DNA of 64,000 bases from Lethocerus indicus (Eukaryota > Arthropoda > Insecta > Hemiptera > Belostomatidae), in NCBI GenBank assembly GCA_019843655.1, contig JACDQD010000007.1, positions 11,219,600 to 11,283,599 on the forward strand, written 5' to 3'. The translations under genes were made by a program, and so were the position numbers. Below, piece by piece: positions 22,741 to 34,900 of the stretch (its first letter is position 1; each line of letters opens with the position of its first letter). Under the pieces are notes generated by a model. It was not told where the DNA came from, did not search any database, and was given only the letters and a program-made list of their open reading frames with translations.

Positions 22741-25170
22741 ATTGTTTTAATTATTCATTCGAATTTGTTATTTTTTTTCAATATCAGCCCGCAAATCTCA
22801 TTTGGTATTAATTTCAGATCCAAAAAAGTATTTTCCCACAAATAAATAGCACGCAATAAATTTACGATTGGAGTAAACCACCGGGCCGCAACAGGTTAAG
22901 GGCCCTCATGGAAATGAATAAATAGAAGGAGACAGAGACTGAGATTTATTAACTGGGCGCATTTTCCATCTCTTATTTTATAAAGGGACTCGCCCGCATC
23001 CGGCCGTGCTTCACCCCTCCCCCACCCTGCAGTCAGACCCACGCACACGCACTCGTACAGGGGTGCACGCACGCACACTTGCGCGGTGCCGGCCAACTGT
23101 TACAAGACCGAAGAAGGAAGGAAAAGAAGGAAGGCTCGGGCGCCATAACGGCGGGGGAGCACGCGCCTCCCAGGTGTCGCCACCCTACACAGAATAAAGA
23201 CCGGAACATGATTATCATAAATAGACTGTAGAATATTTATTGGGACCGAGAACTCCGGACCGGTGGCACAAAAGTTGAGGGGGAAAGTTCGATGAAAAAA
23301 ACAACCGGAACGAAGCGATAAATGTAGGCCGATATGTAACACTAATCAAATATTAATGTCACCAGTGCGAAGATTTTTTTTAATTTCGTTCAATTTGAAC
23401 AGTATCAGATAAATTACCGGGTGCGCGTATACCTTGGGTTCACCGTAATGCGCAAAAACCAACAGCCATTAATATATTCATTGTATTGGAATACTTCATG
23501 TATATTTCTCAAAAATAAAGCCATTCAATTTCTAACCTGAACAAAACATTAGGTGATATTTAAGATTTCGCGAAGTTTCGAATAAATCGAATTCGATATT
23601 TTAATCTCCCGCTGATTGGGTCTATTAAACGATCGGAAGAGGGGCCATCCAAAATTACGGCATGTTCCTAATAATCAGTCGGAAAAGGAGAGAAGCTTAA
23701 CCGTTGGCTTTTGATTTTTTAAATAAAAACCAATCGGGACGGGGAATAAAATCCAGTATTTATCCTAGGTAACATGGACATCTGAAAGCTTTCAGTCGGT
23801 AGCCTCGGCCATAATGGAAAATTCGGAAAGACAACAGGGCCGCCGTGGTTGGAGATCGGTGGATTTAAAATAGAATCGACATTATAAATAGGGGAGGGAT
23901 TTTGAAAACGTTTTGCGATCACTCCGCAGCCAATGGATGTTTTAATCCCCATCTACGCATTCCATTTCAAAATCAGGAAACAATTTTCACATCATCACAT
24001 TTCAGGTTTTTTATGAAACAGGCCAAACATTTGCCTATAGTCTTGCGATTCTGTCACTCTGTTACTTGTCCAATGACAGTAAAATCGTTGTCACGTCGCT
24101 GTTATTTCGTTGAACGAACGAAGAGACGGAATGATATTCGAAGCACGCGGTTACCCACTGAAATATCTTTCATTCATTCACGAGAGCTGTCCCGTTATGA
24201 ATGTTTTTAAAGTATAAATAACTGTAAACTGGGAAATGTCACGCGGATTTGCCACCGGTCTTTAGCTAAAAATTTTCTACATATTTACTAATATAGAAAT
24301 ACGCAATAATAATTATACTTTCGTTAAAACGAGTGAACTAAAGATAACTTAAATCTTCTTGGAATTTGGAATTCGTTTCATACATATTTCCGGTGGATAT
24401 TTACTGAGTTTAAGGAATTTCTCATTCAGAAAGTCCAAGAACTTCGAAACAGTCGGTCCATACTTTTAGTTCATTCACAGCCACCCCTATTTGCATTTGA
24501 TCCGATTTGCCTTCAGAAAACTGTATTAGAATCGAATCCGGTCTTTTTCCACTGAGAAAAGTCCCAATCCCATATTCGGCCTTAACTTCCATTCATATTT
24601 TTCTGGATCGTCTATAAATTTTTAATTTCTTATCCGACAGGAAAATTTGTAGCGGCAGTCAAGATGGCCGATAAACAAACCTTACTTCATTATTTCATCC
24701 CAAATTTTACTTATATTCATGCACCTCAAAGTGGATTTTAAATTTACTCTTGGTCCTCGAGAGTGCATGCAAACACAAGAGTTGTAACTCCTGTTCTAAT
24801 TCGTGTTTCTATTTTAGACTAATACAAACCTTTATTCTTAGCTTACTCAGATTCATAAAAGATAAGAAGCTACAATAAATACTACGGTATTAATTAACAG
24901 TTAGCCATCATCGTCCCTTTTCTGCCCTATAAACAATTTCACTGCAAATAATATTCACAAAAAAAATATTCTCGAAAAAATCTTTTTTATTTCGTTATTA
25001 TTCACGCTGGCGGCGAGACATAGCTTATCTTAAAATGAAAAGATTGTATTTATTAATGGGAAAAATTACAGCACAAAGGAAGGACTCAGTGTGTTTATGA
25101 CATGGAATCAACCGCGGGCCCACCTTTGAGTGTCTTTTAACTAATAGTGTCTCGTTTCCTCAGGTCTTTT
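22741..25170. other. Gene-free stretch
   Basis: AT-rich with a GC-rich patch at about 22980-23170 that carries CGCACACGCAC-like words. Frames such as 23902-24210 (102 codons) and 23719-23952 show no recognisable domain and overlap on opposite strands. Confidence 0.5.
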
Positions 25171-25410
25171 CTTGGAAGTGCCGCAGGCCCGAATTAAAGC
25201 GAATAGCGATCCCGCCCCCCCCCCTTTCACAGCGTCCCGACACTATTGTAGACCGGAATCGAAGAAAACCCGTCTCGGCGCTCCTCGAAGAAAAAAGGGG
25301 AATAGGCGACGCCGACCCCACGATAGGGACGAGGGGATAGTGAGTAACGAAGGAGCGAGAAAGATAGAGATAGAGGTGGCCGGGGGTGAGATAGAGATAG
25401 GGGGGTAGAG
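25171..25410. other. Purine-rich patch with repeated GATAGAGATAG
   Basis: The plus strand turns purine-rich at about 25255-25410. The 11-base word GATAGAGATAG occurs at 25363-25373 and 25390-25400, and each copy carries GATA cores. Opposed open frames reflect composition. Confidence 0.55.
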
Positions 25411-26097
25411 GAATCGCATCGGAATCACAATAGGAGCCGGAATTGTGATCCGCCTTTCGGAGGCTGTTCCCTCAATGGACTCCTATATACACAGCCAGCC
25501 CGACCTCTTCACAATATACACCTTTACCTCTGGCACACTGGGCACCAATTCGGTCTATACCCTCGCCTTACCATTTGGTATCCTGATTAAATTTCATCGC
25601 TTTCCCACAACAAAAGTGATGAATTTCACTACTGATATTTTGTTTGAAATATTACCTACGGTCGTAGAATAATAGGTAAATTATACTGCGTAATTTATAT
25701 TTACCTTTTAATTAGGGCGAACGTATACATTTCCTACTGCTGATGAAAAAGATAGTGAAACTGGGTTTTTCTCTCTTGTGGATTACGTTGAATAACGAGT
25801 ACCACGACAATAACATGAGTAAGCCAAATGCTTTGTCAAAGGACCTAAGCACGAATTAGATTTGTCGCAACGGACAGGAGAAATAAATTGAATATGAGCA
25901 ATAAATAATTCGAAAACCTTGGGTTGGCTATATAGTCGACTCCTCTGCAAGTCCCATCCCTATAACGCAGTATTAGATATATTAGAAGGCGGCTCGTATT
26001 TCCTGTATTGTCAGTTCACACGAATAATGTAAGGGCTCTCGCGATAACTCCTAGAACGTCCGTGTAACGGTTTAATTCACGCTCCGAGAAATTATGA
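25411..26097. other. Gene-free stretch
   Basis: AT-rich. The plus-strand frame at 25445-25672 is unassigned. Nothing else is seen. Confidence 0.45.
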
Positions 26098-26143
26098 CTG
26101 CAGTAAACTGCAGAGCCTTCCATCTGCATGCGAGATGGGCTCT
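26098..26143. other. Two adjacent hairpins upstream of a candidate promoter
   Basis: CTGCAG and CTGCAG flank TAAA (26098-26113). Overlapping its end, AGAGC plus CCATCT pairs with AGATGG plus GCTCT (26112-26143) around a seven-base loop, with a three-base bulge. The second is an 11-bp stem. Confidence 0.65.
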
Positions 26144-26276
26144 TATATCGTCCCCGTGTCCACGCGCTCCGAGGGGCGCCCCACTACTCAGACGGCGTTT
26201 ATGCCCACTTTTATTATTTCAATAAATAATATGGAGAACGACGCCGGGAGGGCTGAACGGGGTGGGTGGGGGTGGA

Positions 26277-26354
26277 TATAAATGATACGCGCCCGCGTCT
26301 TCTACAGTTTAATATCGGCCGGGAAAATTGCGGCTATTCGTATTATTTCTAACG
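26277..26354 (+). promoter_or_regulatory. Candidate core promoter and short 5' non-coding exon
   Basis: TATAAAT at 26277-26283 lies 29 bases upstream of an arthropod-like initiator (ACAGTT, A+1 at 26306). GGTAAGT follows, with the donor GT at 26355-26356, so a 49-base exon without an ATG is possible. A GC-rich, G-run-containing patch precedes the TATA. No downstream promoter element is visible at the usual distance. Each motif is short and could occur by chance; their order and spacing are what make the site notable. Confidence 0.35.
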
Positions 26355-26360
26355 GTAAGT

Positions 26361-27960
26361 GTCCCCCTCTGAATATTTCCTGGGGTACCACCCGGTTACC
26401 GAAGGGTTGTTTAGAGCCGGTATTAGTCCGTATTTAACCCCCAAGAGGGAACATAATATCCCTCAGTTGAAGAAAAAATGCTTCACACTGTCACGCACTT
26501 CTGTGGGACGTATCTTAAAAAAGGCAACGGATACGGTGATACCCCAATGTTGTTTGGACTATACACCGAACCCCTAAAATTATTAGTTCACCTTACACTA
26601 GAGCGATATAACATATTAAAAAAATGGCACTATTTAAATATTACCCGCTTGTCTGCGAAATGAAACACTAGAAGAAAAAACACTGGGTATTTTGTCAGTA
26701 AGGCCTACATATCCATTTCACATTTCGATTGGATGGGAGGTGGACACTTTCAAGACAGAAGTTGTGAAAACCCGATTTGAATTATAAATTCAATTAATTT
26801 AATTCAAAATTAATGCGGCGACAAATATCCCCGCCTTAAATGGGAAATTCGCAGTATATTAAATCCCGCCCTTTGTACATTAATTTACGCAAAATTGAAA
26901 AGCTATAATTAATTCATTCAATTAATTAAGTAATACAATTATTAAAATTACCGTATATAAATAACTACCATTATTAAACAATTAAATTTAACTTTTAGAC
27001 AATATTTTAATACATGTTTATTCTTTGATATAGCTATATATTTAATATGAATATTGCATTTCGTCCTCGAATTTATTGATGGAACGGAATTCATAGTAAG
27101 TATTATACACACACACAATAGTTTTTTAAATTTTAAACAATAGATCAGAATTCTATCCAGTCTAATCCCCTTATTAAGAAATACTGCTCTGGCTTCATCG
27201 ATTCCTTTTAAAATTAAAATATCTGCAAGAGAAGCAATAAATAAAAATATTAATCCTCCTATTCTGCCGCGAAAAGAAATAACATACTGACCTATTTATT
27301 TCGTCAACAATTCAGTTTGAAATTTCGGGTAATTTATCCTTCATAATTAAATTTCCACGCCCCCCTACCTACAGTATCCGATACTAAACTCTCGTCGGTA
27401 TTTAACTAGATGTACCGAACCGAGAGGTTCTGAAGAGTTGTGAAGGGGGGTTGGTGGGAGGAGGTGGTTCCTTCGGGCCGAGGAGTCTTCACAACTTTCG
27501 GCCTAGACCGATCGCGCTAATGAACTCGGGCGCCAACTTCCATATTTCCTGATTAAGACGAACTCGGCTATAAATCTGAGCTAATAAGTGGACCCAACTT
27601 TACAAGTGAAACCCGATCCATAATAGGCTGCGGTTCGCCAACTGAATTAACCGAAGTTAACGGATCACTCTGAATTAAAAGAAACTTGGGGCCAAAACCA
27701 TGAGCGGAGGAACACCATCGGGGACACGAATTATACGAAAATATGAATCGGTATTCGCAATTTCGATAGAAAATCAATCAATTAATTATTTCGAGTTCAT
27801 TCGATTAGGTTTATTCTTACATTTTATAAGAGTGTACAGAATATGTGTATATAATTATTATGACAACCGGCGGCATGCCTAGGTGCTTCCCTAATTTAGT
27901 GACGAAACATAGGGAGCTCTCGCGGTTACTGAACCCGTGTCACTATTAACTTCTAAGTAT
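26361..27960. other. Gene-free stretch
   Basis: AT-rich, especially 26760-27350, with a short (CA)n near 27110. A GC-rich segment lies at about 27420-27540. No gene is recognised. Confidence 0.5.
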
Positions 27961-29110
27961 CGAATAATATAAATTGTTACACCTCACCCCAGATAATGTC
28001 CGCTGTGCTACTAATTGCGGCTTTGGCTGGTTTCAGGACGGCCTGTATAATCCCCGTTCAATATGGGGCGCGCGGGTTCGGGTCTGGTGCAAGGTTGGGC
28101 CCAGGCAAAGTTGGCACTTTTTCGAAAGACACTTGTTGGCACCTGCTCCCACCGCCATTGTGCGCCCTCCCCGCCCGGTTATTTGTGACCGTGGCTAAAG
28201 GGGGGCCGGGGACGAGCATGTTCACCATACTATTAGACGCCTTCTCAATATAGCAATATCGGACAATATGCACGCCGTCCATTGTACGCCAGTATTAAAA
28301 ACTAGCCCGGGGATGTGGCCCGGCACGATATTCTCATTCCCCGGAAGGGGTTTATTTAAAATTTTAAAGAAAAACCCTTTAAACCGGGCCGTTTGAGATG
28401 TCTTCTTGCACACACCAACTATTAACTGTAAATGCGGTTCTATATTAATATACTGGATTCATGTAAACAGTATACTATGAATATAAATGAGGTAATAAAT
28501 GAATAATCTTTAATCAGTCATCCATATTATCTACTACTTATCTATTGCCTATTCCGTTCATTTCCAAACAATAAATTTGTAGGAAACAACAAAATCGAAG
28601 AAAACACACCTAACGGAGCGAGAATAATCCCGACGTTCGTTTTATAACGTTGGGCCGCCCACGAGTGTTTTCCCTTTCGACGACGCCCGGATTAAGGCGC
28701 CCTCTCGAAGTTGAACAGGGAAAAATGCGGTCGAGGGGGCATTGTGGGCGTCGGGAGCGATCTGGATCCGACGGTGGAAGAGCCCCATTGTGGGGTAGGA
28801 GACTGAGACCGGCCATAATTCATGTATTTGCCAGCGTGAGGATGGCACGCCACAGAGCACGGCAGAGTCACGCTGCTGACAAATGACCCGGCTCTCCCTT
28901 CACGTGGCCGGGGGAGGGATTTACATCCGAATGAGGTTGGGGTGGGAAGACCCGGCTTAAATCGAGGAAACGATTAATATAACGAGACCGATACGTTTTA
29001 ATTACGCCCCCGGGACCTCTCGTTTCCCGGACACGTTCGCAGATTTCCTGACACCGCTACAATTAATGAACTTTCGCTCGCAGCGATTTAACGTATGCGC
29101 CGATCGATAT
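27961..29110. other. GC-rich patches without a gene
   Basis: Two GC-rich blocks (about 28010-28230 and 28640-29060) are separated by AT-rich DNA. The word at 28736-28750 is identical to 13378-13392, with weaker similarity around it. Overlapping frames on both strands show no domain. Confidence 0.45.
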
Positions 29111-29964
29111 ACTCCAGGGAAGCGTGTAGGCGGAGTGAAAAACTATGACATGTTATTTTTGGGTGTATGAAGTCAATTATGTTACAAGACAAGTAACATT
29201 ATTTATGTTATGCCCACGAAAATATACTATTTTATAAATGATATAGAAAATTCGATATACTCCTCTACAAACAGATTGAGTAAAAGACTTGACTTAAGCA
29301 AAAACGCTTTGAAGAAATAAAGAACAACCAAAAATAAAAAAAACTACGACAAAAATAGAGTAATTAAACAACTAATTAGTAATATAGTGGGGGTCCTAAT
29401 ATGAAATGTCAAGACTTCGGGAGAGTAGTATAAGGGATTGTAAAACTATGAAAATATCCTTTGGAACCGTTCTCGTTTTTCCTTCGTTTTGGAGAACATC
29501 ACAAAAAACTCCAATAAATGAGTGTGCAGGGATTAATACATTCCATATTATTGTAAGCAATTCGTTTGAAAGAAGAACAACTGGCAAATTCATAGAAGGA
29601 CAGGAATGTAAACATAAAGAAACCAAAGTAAATCTGTTTTTTTTCCTATGAATACGTTACTCATGAGAATCCATCGAGCGAATCTCATGTATCACAATGT
29701 TAACATTCCTGTGCTTCCATGAACCTGTCAGTTATTTACAAGCTATCAAATAGATTTCTCACAGTAATATGCCGTGTATTGCATTACACTGATTTTGCCC
29801 TTGTTGTTGTTGGACCGTTTTTTGTGATGTTCACCAAAGCGAACCAAAACCGAAGGGTCCTTTAGAAACGTTATAAGCTCCCGAAGTCTTCACACTTAAT
29901 TTCTCGAAGCCTTTATATTTCATGTTCCGCATTTAATGTAGTGATTATGGGTTGCATGATATTT
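29111..29964. other. Gene-free AT-rich stretch
   Basis: Opposed open frames cover about 29396-29651 on both strands. Neither is recognisable. Confidence 0.45.
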
Positions 29965-29986
29965 CTTATTAATATTACGTAATAAG
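29965..29986. other. 7-bp hairpin presenting TAATATTAC
   Basis: CTTATTA and TAATAAG flank ATATTACG, so TAATATTAC (29970-29978) sits at the tip. That nonamer also marks replication origins of circular Rep-encoding ssDNA viruses, but the stem is AT-only apart from one pair. No Rep-like frame lies nearby, so it is most likely chance in AT-rich DNA. Confidence 0.35.
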
Positions 29987-30015
29987 TAAAGTATTAATAT
30001 AAAATTACATTAATT

Positions 30016-30078
30016 AAATTCCAGAATTAAATTCAATTCTAATACACATTGAATTATATTAATTCAATGTTGGAATTT
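30016..30078. other. Three-way-junction-like inverted repeats
   Basis: An outer stem AAATTCC (30016-30022) pairs with GGAATTT (30072-30078). Inside are two hairpins: AGAATT with AATTCT (30023-30040) and ACATTGAATT with AATTCAATGT (30046-30070). All stems are perfect. The sequence is AT-rich, which raises the chance expectation. It could be the palindromic core of an unknown miniature element. Confidence 0.55.
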
Positions 30079-32146
30079 CGGTTTTATTCAATCCCAAACT
30101 GACCACCTAAGAAGTAAGCAAACAAAATACCTTTTTCCGAGTATTATAAATAAATTTCAGTGAAATTACTAAACCGTTTTTTAAAAATAACGAGTCCTTT
30201 ATATTTAATTTTGTTTCCCCGTTCACACTAACCAGTATTCCATCTACGACATGGCAAAGCTTCTGTTCTGGGACTAGCTCAAATCATGATGCGCCATTAA
30301 ATACATAGATTTACAATATGACGATGTTATTCTGTCACTCCAATTAACTGTAGAACAATACGATGGGGATGGCTCTGGTGTACGAATTACGAAGTTCTGT
30401 TTACACTCCTCGCTTGTAAACTTGTCAACAGCGTCATGAAAACGTTTTATCGCATTAAATTTTGCTTCCATTTAAACTCATATCATATAAACGATGCGTC
30501 CATAAGATTATATGATTAAAAATGAGGGACGCGCAGAGAGAAGACTCATTCCTTACCAACATTTATTACTCATTATTTAATAACTGAAATTGAAACTATT
30601 CAGTTGTCGTATTTTACCCGAACGGTTGTTCCACAGGGTCTAACAAATTAAGATTTTACGACGATTGTCGTTAAATCGAAGCCCCGTATTCGGTTATTCG
30701 AGCTGGGATAATTGAGCGGAGTTACCGAATAATCTGGGCAATAAAAAGAAATTTCAATAATAACCCGAGGGATGAGGGATGCGGCGTTAAAAAACGGGCT
30801 GGGGAATAATAAAGGAAAATATTGGACCGGGAGTAAAAAAAAAGTAGAATCGGTCGGAAAGCAATAAATAAATTGAAATGAGGAGCGGAGCACCTGGATC
30901 TAGCGGCAATAAAAACGGCCGAGTGGGGCTGCACTCCAGTCCGACCCCGGGAGGTCTTTCACTAGTGGTTCAAGCGAATAAACTCTAATGTCCGAAACCC
31001 GCGTTGAAGGAATATTAACCCGGTTTTATTTTTTTTTCTGACCGGCCACGTCGGTTTTTTAGACGCATAAGAGACCCTCCCGCCCCTCCACCGACGGGGA
31101 TAAAATATATTTTATTACCGCCTCCTGTTCGTAGCAGGAAGAATTAACCCGGTCGTGCGAAGGGGACGGGGGCGGGGGTGGTGGTGGGAGGGTCGAATTT
31201 TCAACGCGGGCCTGATATACGCTGGAGCGGGAAAAGAGGCCGCTAAAGGGGGGAGAGGATTATTTTTCATCCGCGAAGCGTCACAATGAAATACGGGTAT
31301 CGCACCGCCAGGGGACCGGTTAACGTCGTTTGGCCGACGCTGAGAGTTACAGGAGAGCCGACACTGTGGGTGTTTTTAAAAAACAAAATTTATTCCCCGC
31401 CACTGGAAAGGTTCTGAAGTTAAATTTTAACTATAGAAAAAACAAATCTGTCGCTCAGAATAATTTATAAGCAAAAAATGGGAGGATAACAGCAGATGTT
31501 TCTGTAGCGTGAATATGAGACTGAATATCTTAATTAACAACGTTTATTGTGAAGAAGGGGTATTTTGACTGTTATTAAGCGTCAGAAGACTGTTATTTCT
31601 AATACTGTCATTATTTACTTACTTTTTATTAAACCTTTTACTGACTGAATAATACAGAGAGTAGGAAGAAACCGAAGCCAGTCTAGAATAAGACCTTTAT
31701 TGAAGGTCCTGATAGTACTATAATTCTATTCCTAAGCCAACAACCAAACCTATATCTTACATTTTATCATACATATTATGATCGTTTTTTCCAGTGATTA
31801 CAACAGTATTAGAACCTGCTCACTTTCCAACATTCGGGTTGTCGTCTGGAAAGTTCTCCTCCGACCTCTACGGCGTTCTGTACTCTCGAGCCATCGAGGA
31901 TTCGAGATCGAGGAAATTCATAACTGGGGGAATTCTCGTTAGTCCGGCCCAGTCTTTGTCCGGTCTTAATTGGTTGGGAAGCCGATGACAACCGCTGATG
32001 GCAGTTAATGTGAGCGGCCATTACGCCCAGTCACCCACCCGATTAGTCCGTCGGCCTCATCATCGTTAAACAGTTATCCGATAAGTCCCCCCGCCCCCTA
32101 TGCAAGCCTGAACTTCACTCCCGATTAATCTGTAAATTCAATACGG
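30079..32146. other. Gene-free stretch with GC-rich patch
   Basis: AT-rich to about 30700. Purine-rich and GC-rich segments lie at about 30900-31350. Frames such as the minus-strand 30274-30471 and 30648-30934 are unassigned. Confidence 0.5.
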
Positions 32147-32190
32147 ACTTATACAAACACACTTGCACTTATACAAGCACACTTATAAAA
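32147..32190 (+). repeat. 20-base tandem repeat, two copies plus a partial
   Basis: ACTTATACAA(A/G)CACACTT units start at 32147 and 32167. A truncated third starts ACTTATAAAA at 32187. Probably a young slippage product. Confidence 0.9.
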
Positions 32191-32192
32191 AC

Positions 32193-32793
32193 GGATTCAT
32201 CGTAAGGTATATACCACCAAACTAGAACCCAGACACAACAGATAGATGTGGTTGGGCTACAAGTGCGGCCAATGGTAATCGTTTATAAACAAATCAAAAA
32301 ATATATTCAGAAAATTTCAAAACTCCCTAGTCCTCGTATCGGGTATGGGAAACATCCATATTTACCCGAGCGCTGGACTGTGCGTTCCGTAAAGGTATCT
32401 AGGGGAAGTTGGCCCGGGGTTATAAAAAGTTTTATGAAATATATTCATAGCTCTAGTCATTAACACGGACCCTATAAAACACACGGAATAAAAACTTTGG
32501 AGGACCGCCGGGGAGTGGGGTGGGGCTCGCGTTTTCACTGCTGTCGAGTGCGAAGGGTAACTCGAGGATTTAGATCCCGGCCGAAATCACGGCACGTTCG
32601 TTGCCGACGTAGGCATGTATCCTAATTATGGAGTCTCACATATAAGTCGTTCAGTTAGCGAACAACCATTTCGTGGTTGTTTAGAAAATCAAGACGGTGT
32701 TCTACATTTGATTGACGTCTCCATAAATTGCGTATCAGAGATTCACGTTCTATCAATATTGGGATTATTTTTCGAATTTACACATATACACCA
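32193..32793. other. Gene-free stretch
   Basis: Includes a strong TATAAAAAG at 32421-32429 but only a partial initiator (TTCATA) downstream. A GC-rich segment lies at about 32500-32610. No gene is recognised. Confidence 0.4.
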
Positions 32794-32815
32794 TATTACA
32801 ATATATATTGTAATA
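32794..32815. other. Perfect 22-base AT-rich palindrome
   Basis: Eleven bases starting TATTACAATA are followed directly by their complement. AT-only except for two C/G pairs. Confidence 0.7.
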
Positions 32816-33195
32816 GGGTTAAAAGAGTAATTTATTAAATGACGTAGGGGGCATATAGTAGATAAGGTACGGAATAAACAGCGGTATTCTATTTTATTAA
32901 TGAAAAACTCGCACTAAATTATAACTGTATGCTATTTAGAATGCCTACTGAATCGGTTTCCGGACTTGGGTAAGCCGACAAATAACAGAGAAGGACGACG
33001 TATTATTTAGAGACAGTGGACAGGGCAGGGTACCGTGTCGAAGCCTGAGGGTTATAAGGCGGACCTCAATCAAAAATTTAGACTATGAAAGCGCCTCCCC
33101 CCCCCTTCCAGAAAATCAATACCGACAATTTATTTCTGGGAAACTTTAAGGGAGGATAGAAAACAAAATTGCATTAATTTCACGTCGGTGCGACG
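32816..33195. other. Gene-free stretch
   Basis: AT-rich. No feature beyond a run of C near 33098-33107. Confidence 0.45.
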
Positions 33196-33268
33196 TAGAG
33201 AAGGACGGAGGGCGCGTAAGAGAGAGAGACGGAGGGAGATACCGAAAGAGAATGGAGAGAGAGGGCGA
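33196..33268 (+). repeat. Purine-rich degenerate (GA)n
   Basis: AGAGAGAGAC- and GGAGGG-type words over about 70 bases. Confidence 0.75.
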
Positions 33269-34900
33269 ACGAAAACAATTTGTCTTCATAAAATATAACT
33301 CGCGAAAGGAAACGTGGAAGTGTGGGGTGGGAAGGTATATCACACCGGTTTCACCTTGTCTACAGCCAAGGCCCCTCCCCTACTTCCCACGTTCCTTCTT
33401 ATTCTTCGGTTAGTGTGCCGGCGTGTGCACGCCCGTGGGCGGGACTGGGAGGATCGATTTTTGGCAACCGTATAATGATGATGGCCCTCGGCAATGATGA
33501 TGACGACGAGGACAACCGAGGCCCAAACAGGCCGAGGCGGGAGAAAATGGCTATATTTGAAAACTGCCATTAATTTCCATCGACGGGTCGATGCTGGAGG
33601 CGGTTCGCGTCGGGCTTTCCCCGAAATTGTGGAACTGTTCTTTTCCCCAGTTCCGAGCAAAACAAAACCTTTGGTAATAAGAAACATAAAGGGCGTTTTG
33701 AATATTATTATGGTTTTTTAATTAATTATTTTTAAGTCTACTCCGGGCAAATTTTAATTACAATTAATAGAAGCCGAGAAATAAAAAACAATAATTATAT
33801 ATAATTCTTTTAATTATAAATAATTTATCATAAGCGTCACTCGGAACTCTCATTCACGAATGATTCAAATGTAATATCTCTGAGTAGGTTATTTATATGC
33901 ATTGGAAACATGAATATATAATGTAGAATGAATCGGAATAAAATTTCTTCTTCAATAAATATCGAAGAGAAGTCGATATTGATGACCGGGCAAACCGCAC
34001 TCTGACGGTGTACTTTATTACCAGGCTGCAGTCGGGATTATTAATGGACAACAAGTGCTTTAAACTTTCCAAGTTGCGTCCGAAGTCAATGGTGGTTGGG
34101 GAGAGCACCGATTGCTTCGAAGTGAACGACAGGGATATATATTACCGCCGCGCTTTGCAACGTATATCGCGTATCACGAATCCGTGTATTGAGGATCGAA
34201 TATATACGTCAGGGCGGAGGAAGCACGCGAGGCCCCGGATTTACTCGGGTTTCCATCACGTCTATCCTCCTTCTCCTTCCCACTCGGATATAAGGAGAGA
34301 CGGTCTTACTCTGTTGATACTGGAAACGGTAAAAAAAATGTTGAAATTATATCGAATCGATTTCATACAAATACATCCAAATTGGCGTGTTGTCTGTTTA
34401 TAAACGGCTAAAAATGGAAACGTTGCTTACAAAAATTAATACGATCAAAGATAGACTTGAAAAGATAAGGAAATAAGAAAGAAAACGTAAGGAATTGTTC
34501 TACACTGGTACACTTATATGTATGTTTAACGAAATATTATTATAATATTTTTAAATTACAGAAATTAAAAGGACGAATAGAAATCTGTTGGAAATGAAGA
34601 CGCATAACTGGAAACATTCTAACTCGTGAGGTAATAAATAAACCGGGCCACGAATGATGAATTGTCGTGTAAGCGGTTGAACGGAAAAATCAAATGTCCA
34701 GGTTTGAGAGGCGAACGCTCGGGATGAACAGATCATTACCCTTACACAACTTCCAGTCTGAATAGTCGGCCTCAATTAAACAGGAGGAAAACACAGAACA
34801 GGAAAACAGATTGTTGATAACCGTTGTTGTTCCGTTGCACGATAGGGGCCGGCCTGCCCCTTGCCCGGAAAAGAGAATTCAGACAGACAAGCCTATTTAC
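33269..34900. other. Gene-free stretch
   Basis: A GC-rich segment at 33360-33620 includes ATGATGATG and GATGATGACGACGAGGAC trinucleotide-like runs (33475-33510). The plus-strand frame at 34008-34403 (131 codons) is the second-longest non-repetitive frame of the window, but its translation shows no known domain. Confidence 0.45.

Noticed and set aside
30274..30471. Minus-strand frame sharing K-F-N-A-I-K with the mariner remnant, and S-P-S-Y followed by S-T-V-N-W
   Set aside because: The similarity is short, the mariner blocks (E-W-x-x-R-F, R-P-S-T) are missing, and the register does not fit. Treated as coincidence.
32421..32450. TATAAAAAG with TTCATA downstream
   Set aside because: The initiator match is partial and the spacing slightly short.
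34008..34403. 131-codon plus-strand frame
   Set aside because: No recognisable domain or exon signals. Kept only as a note in the region entry.
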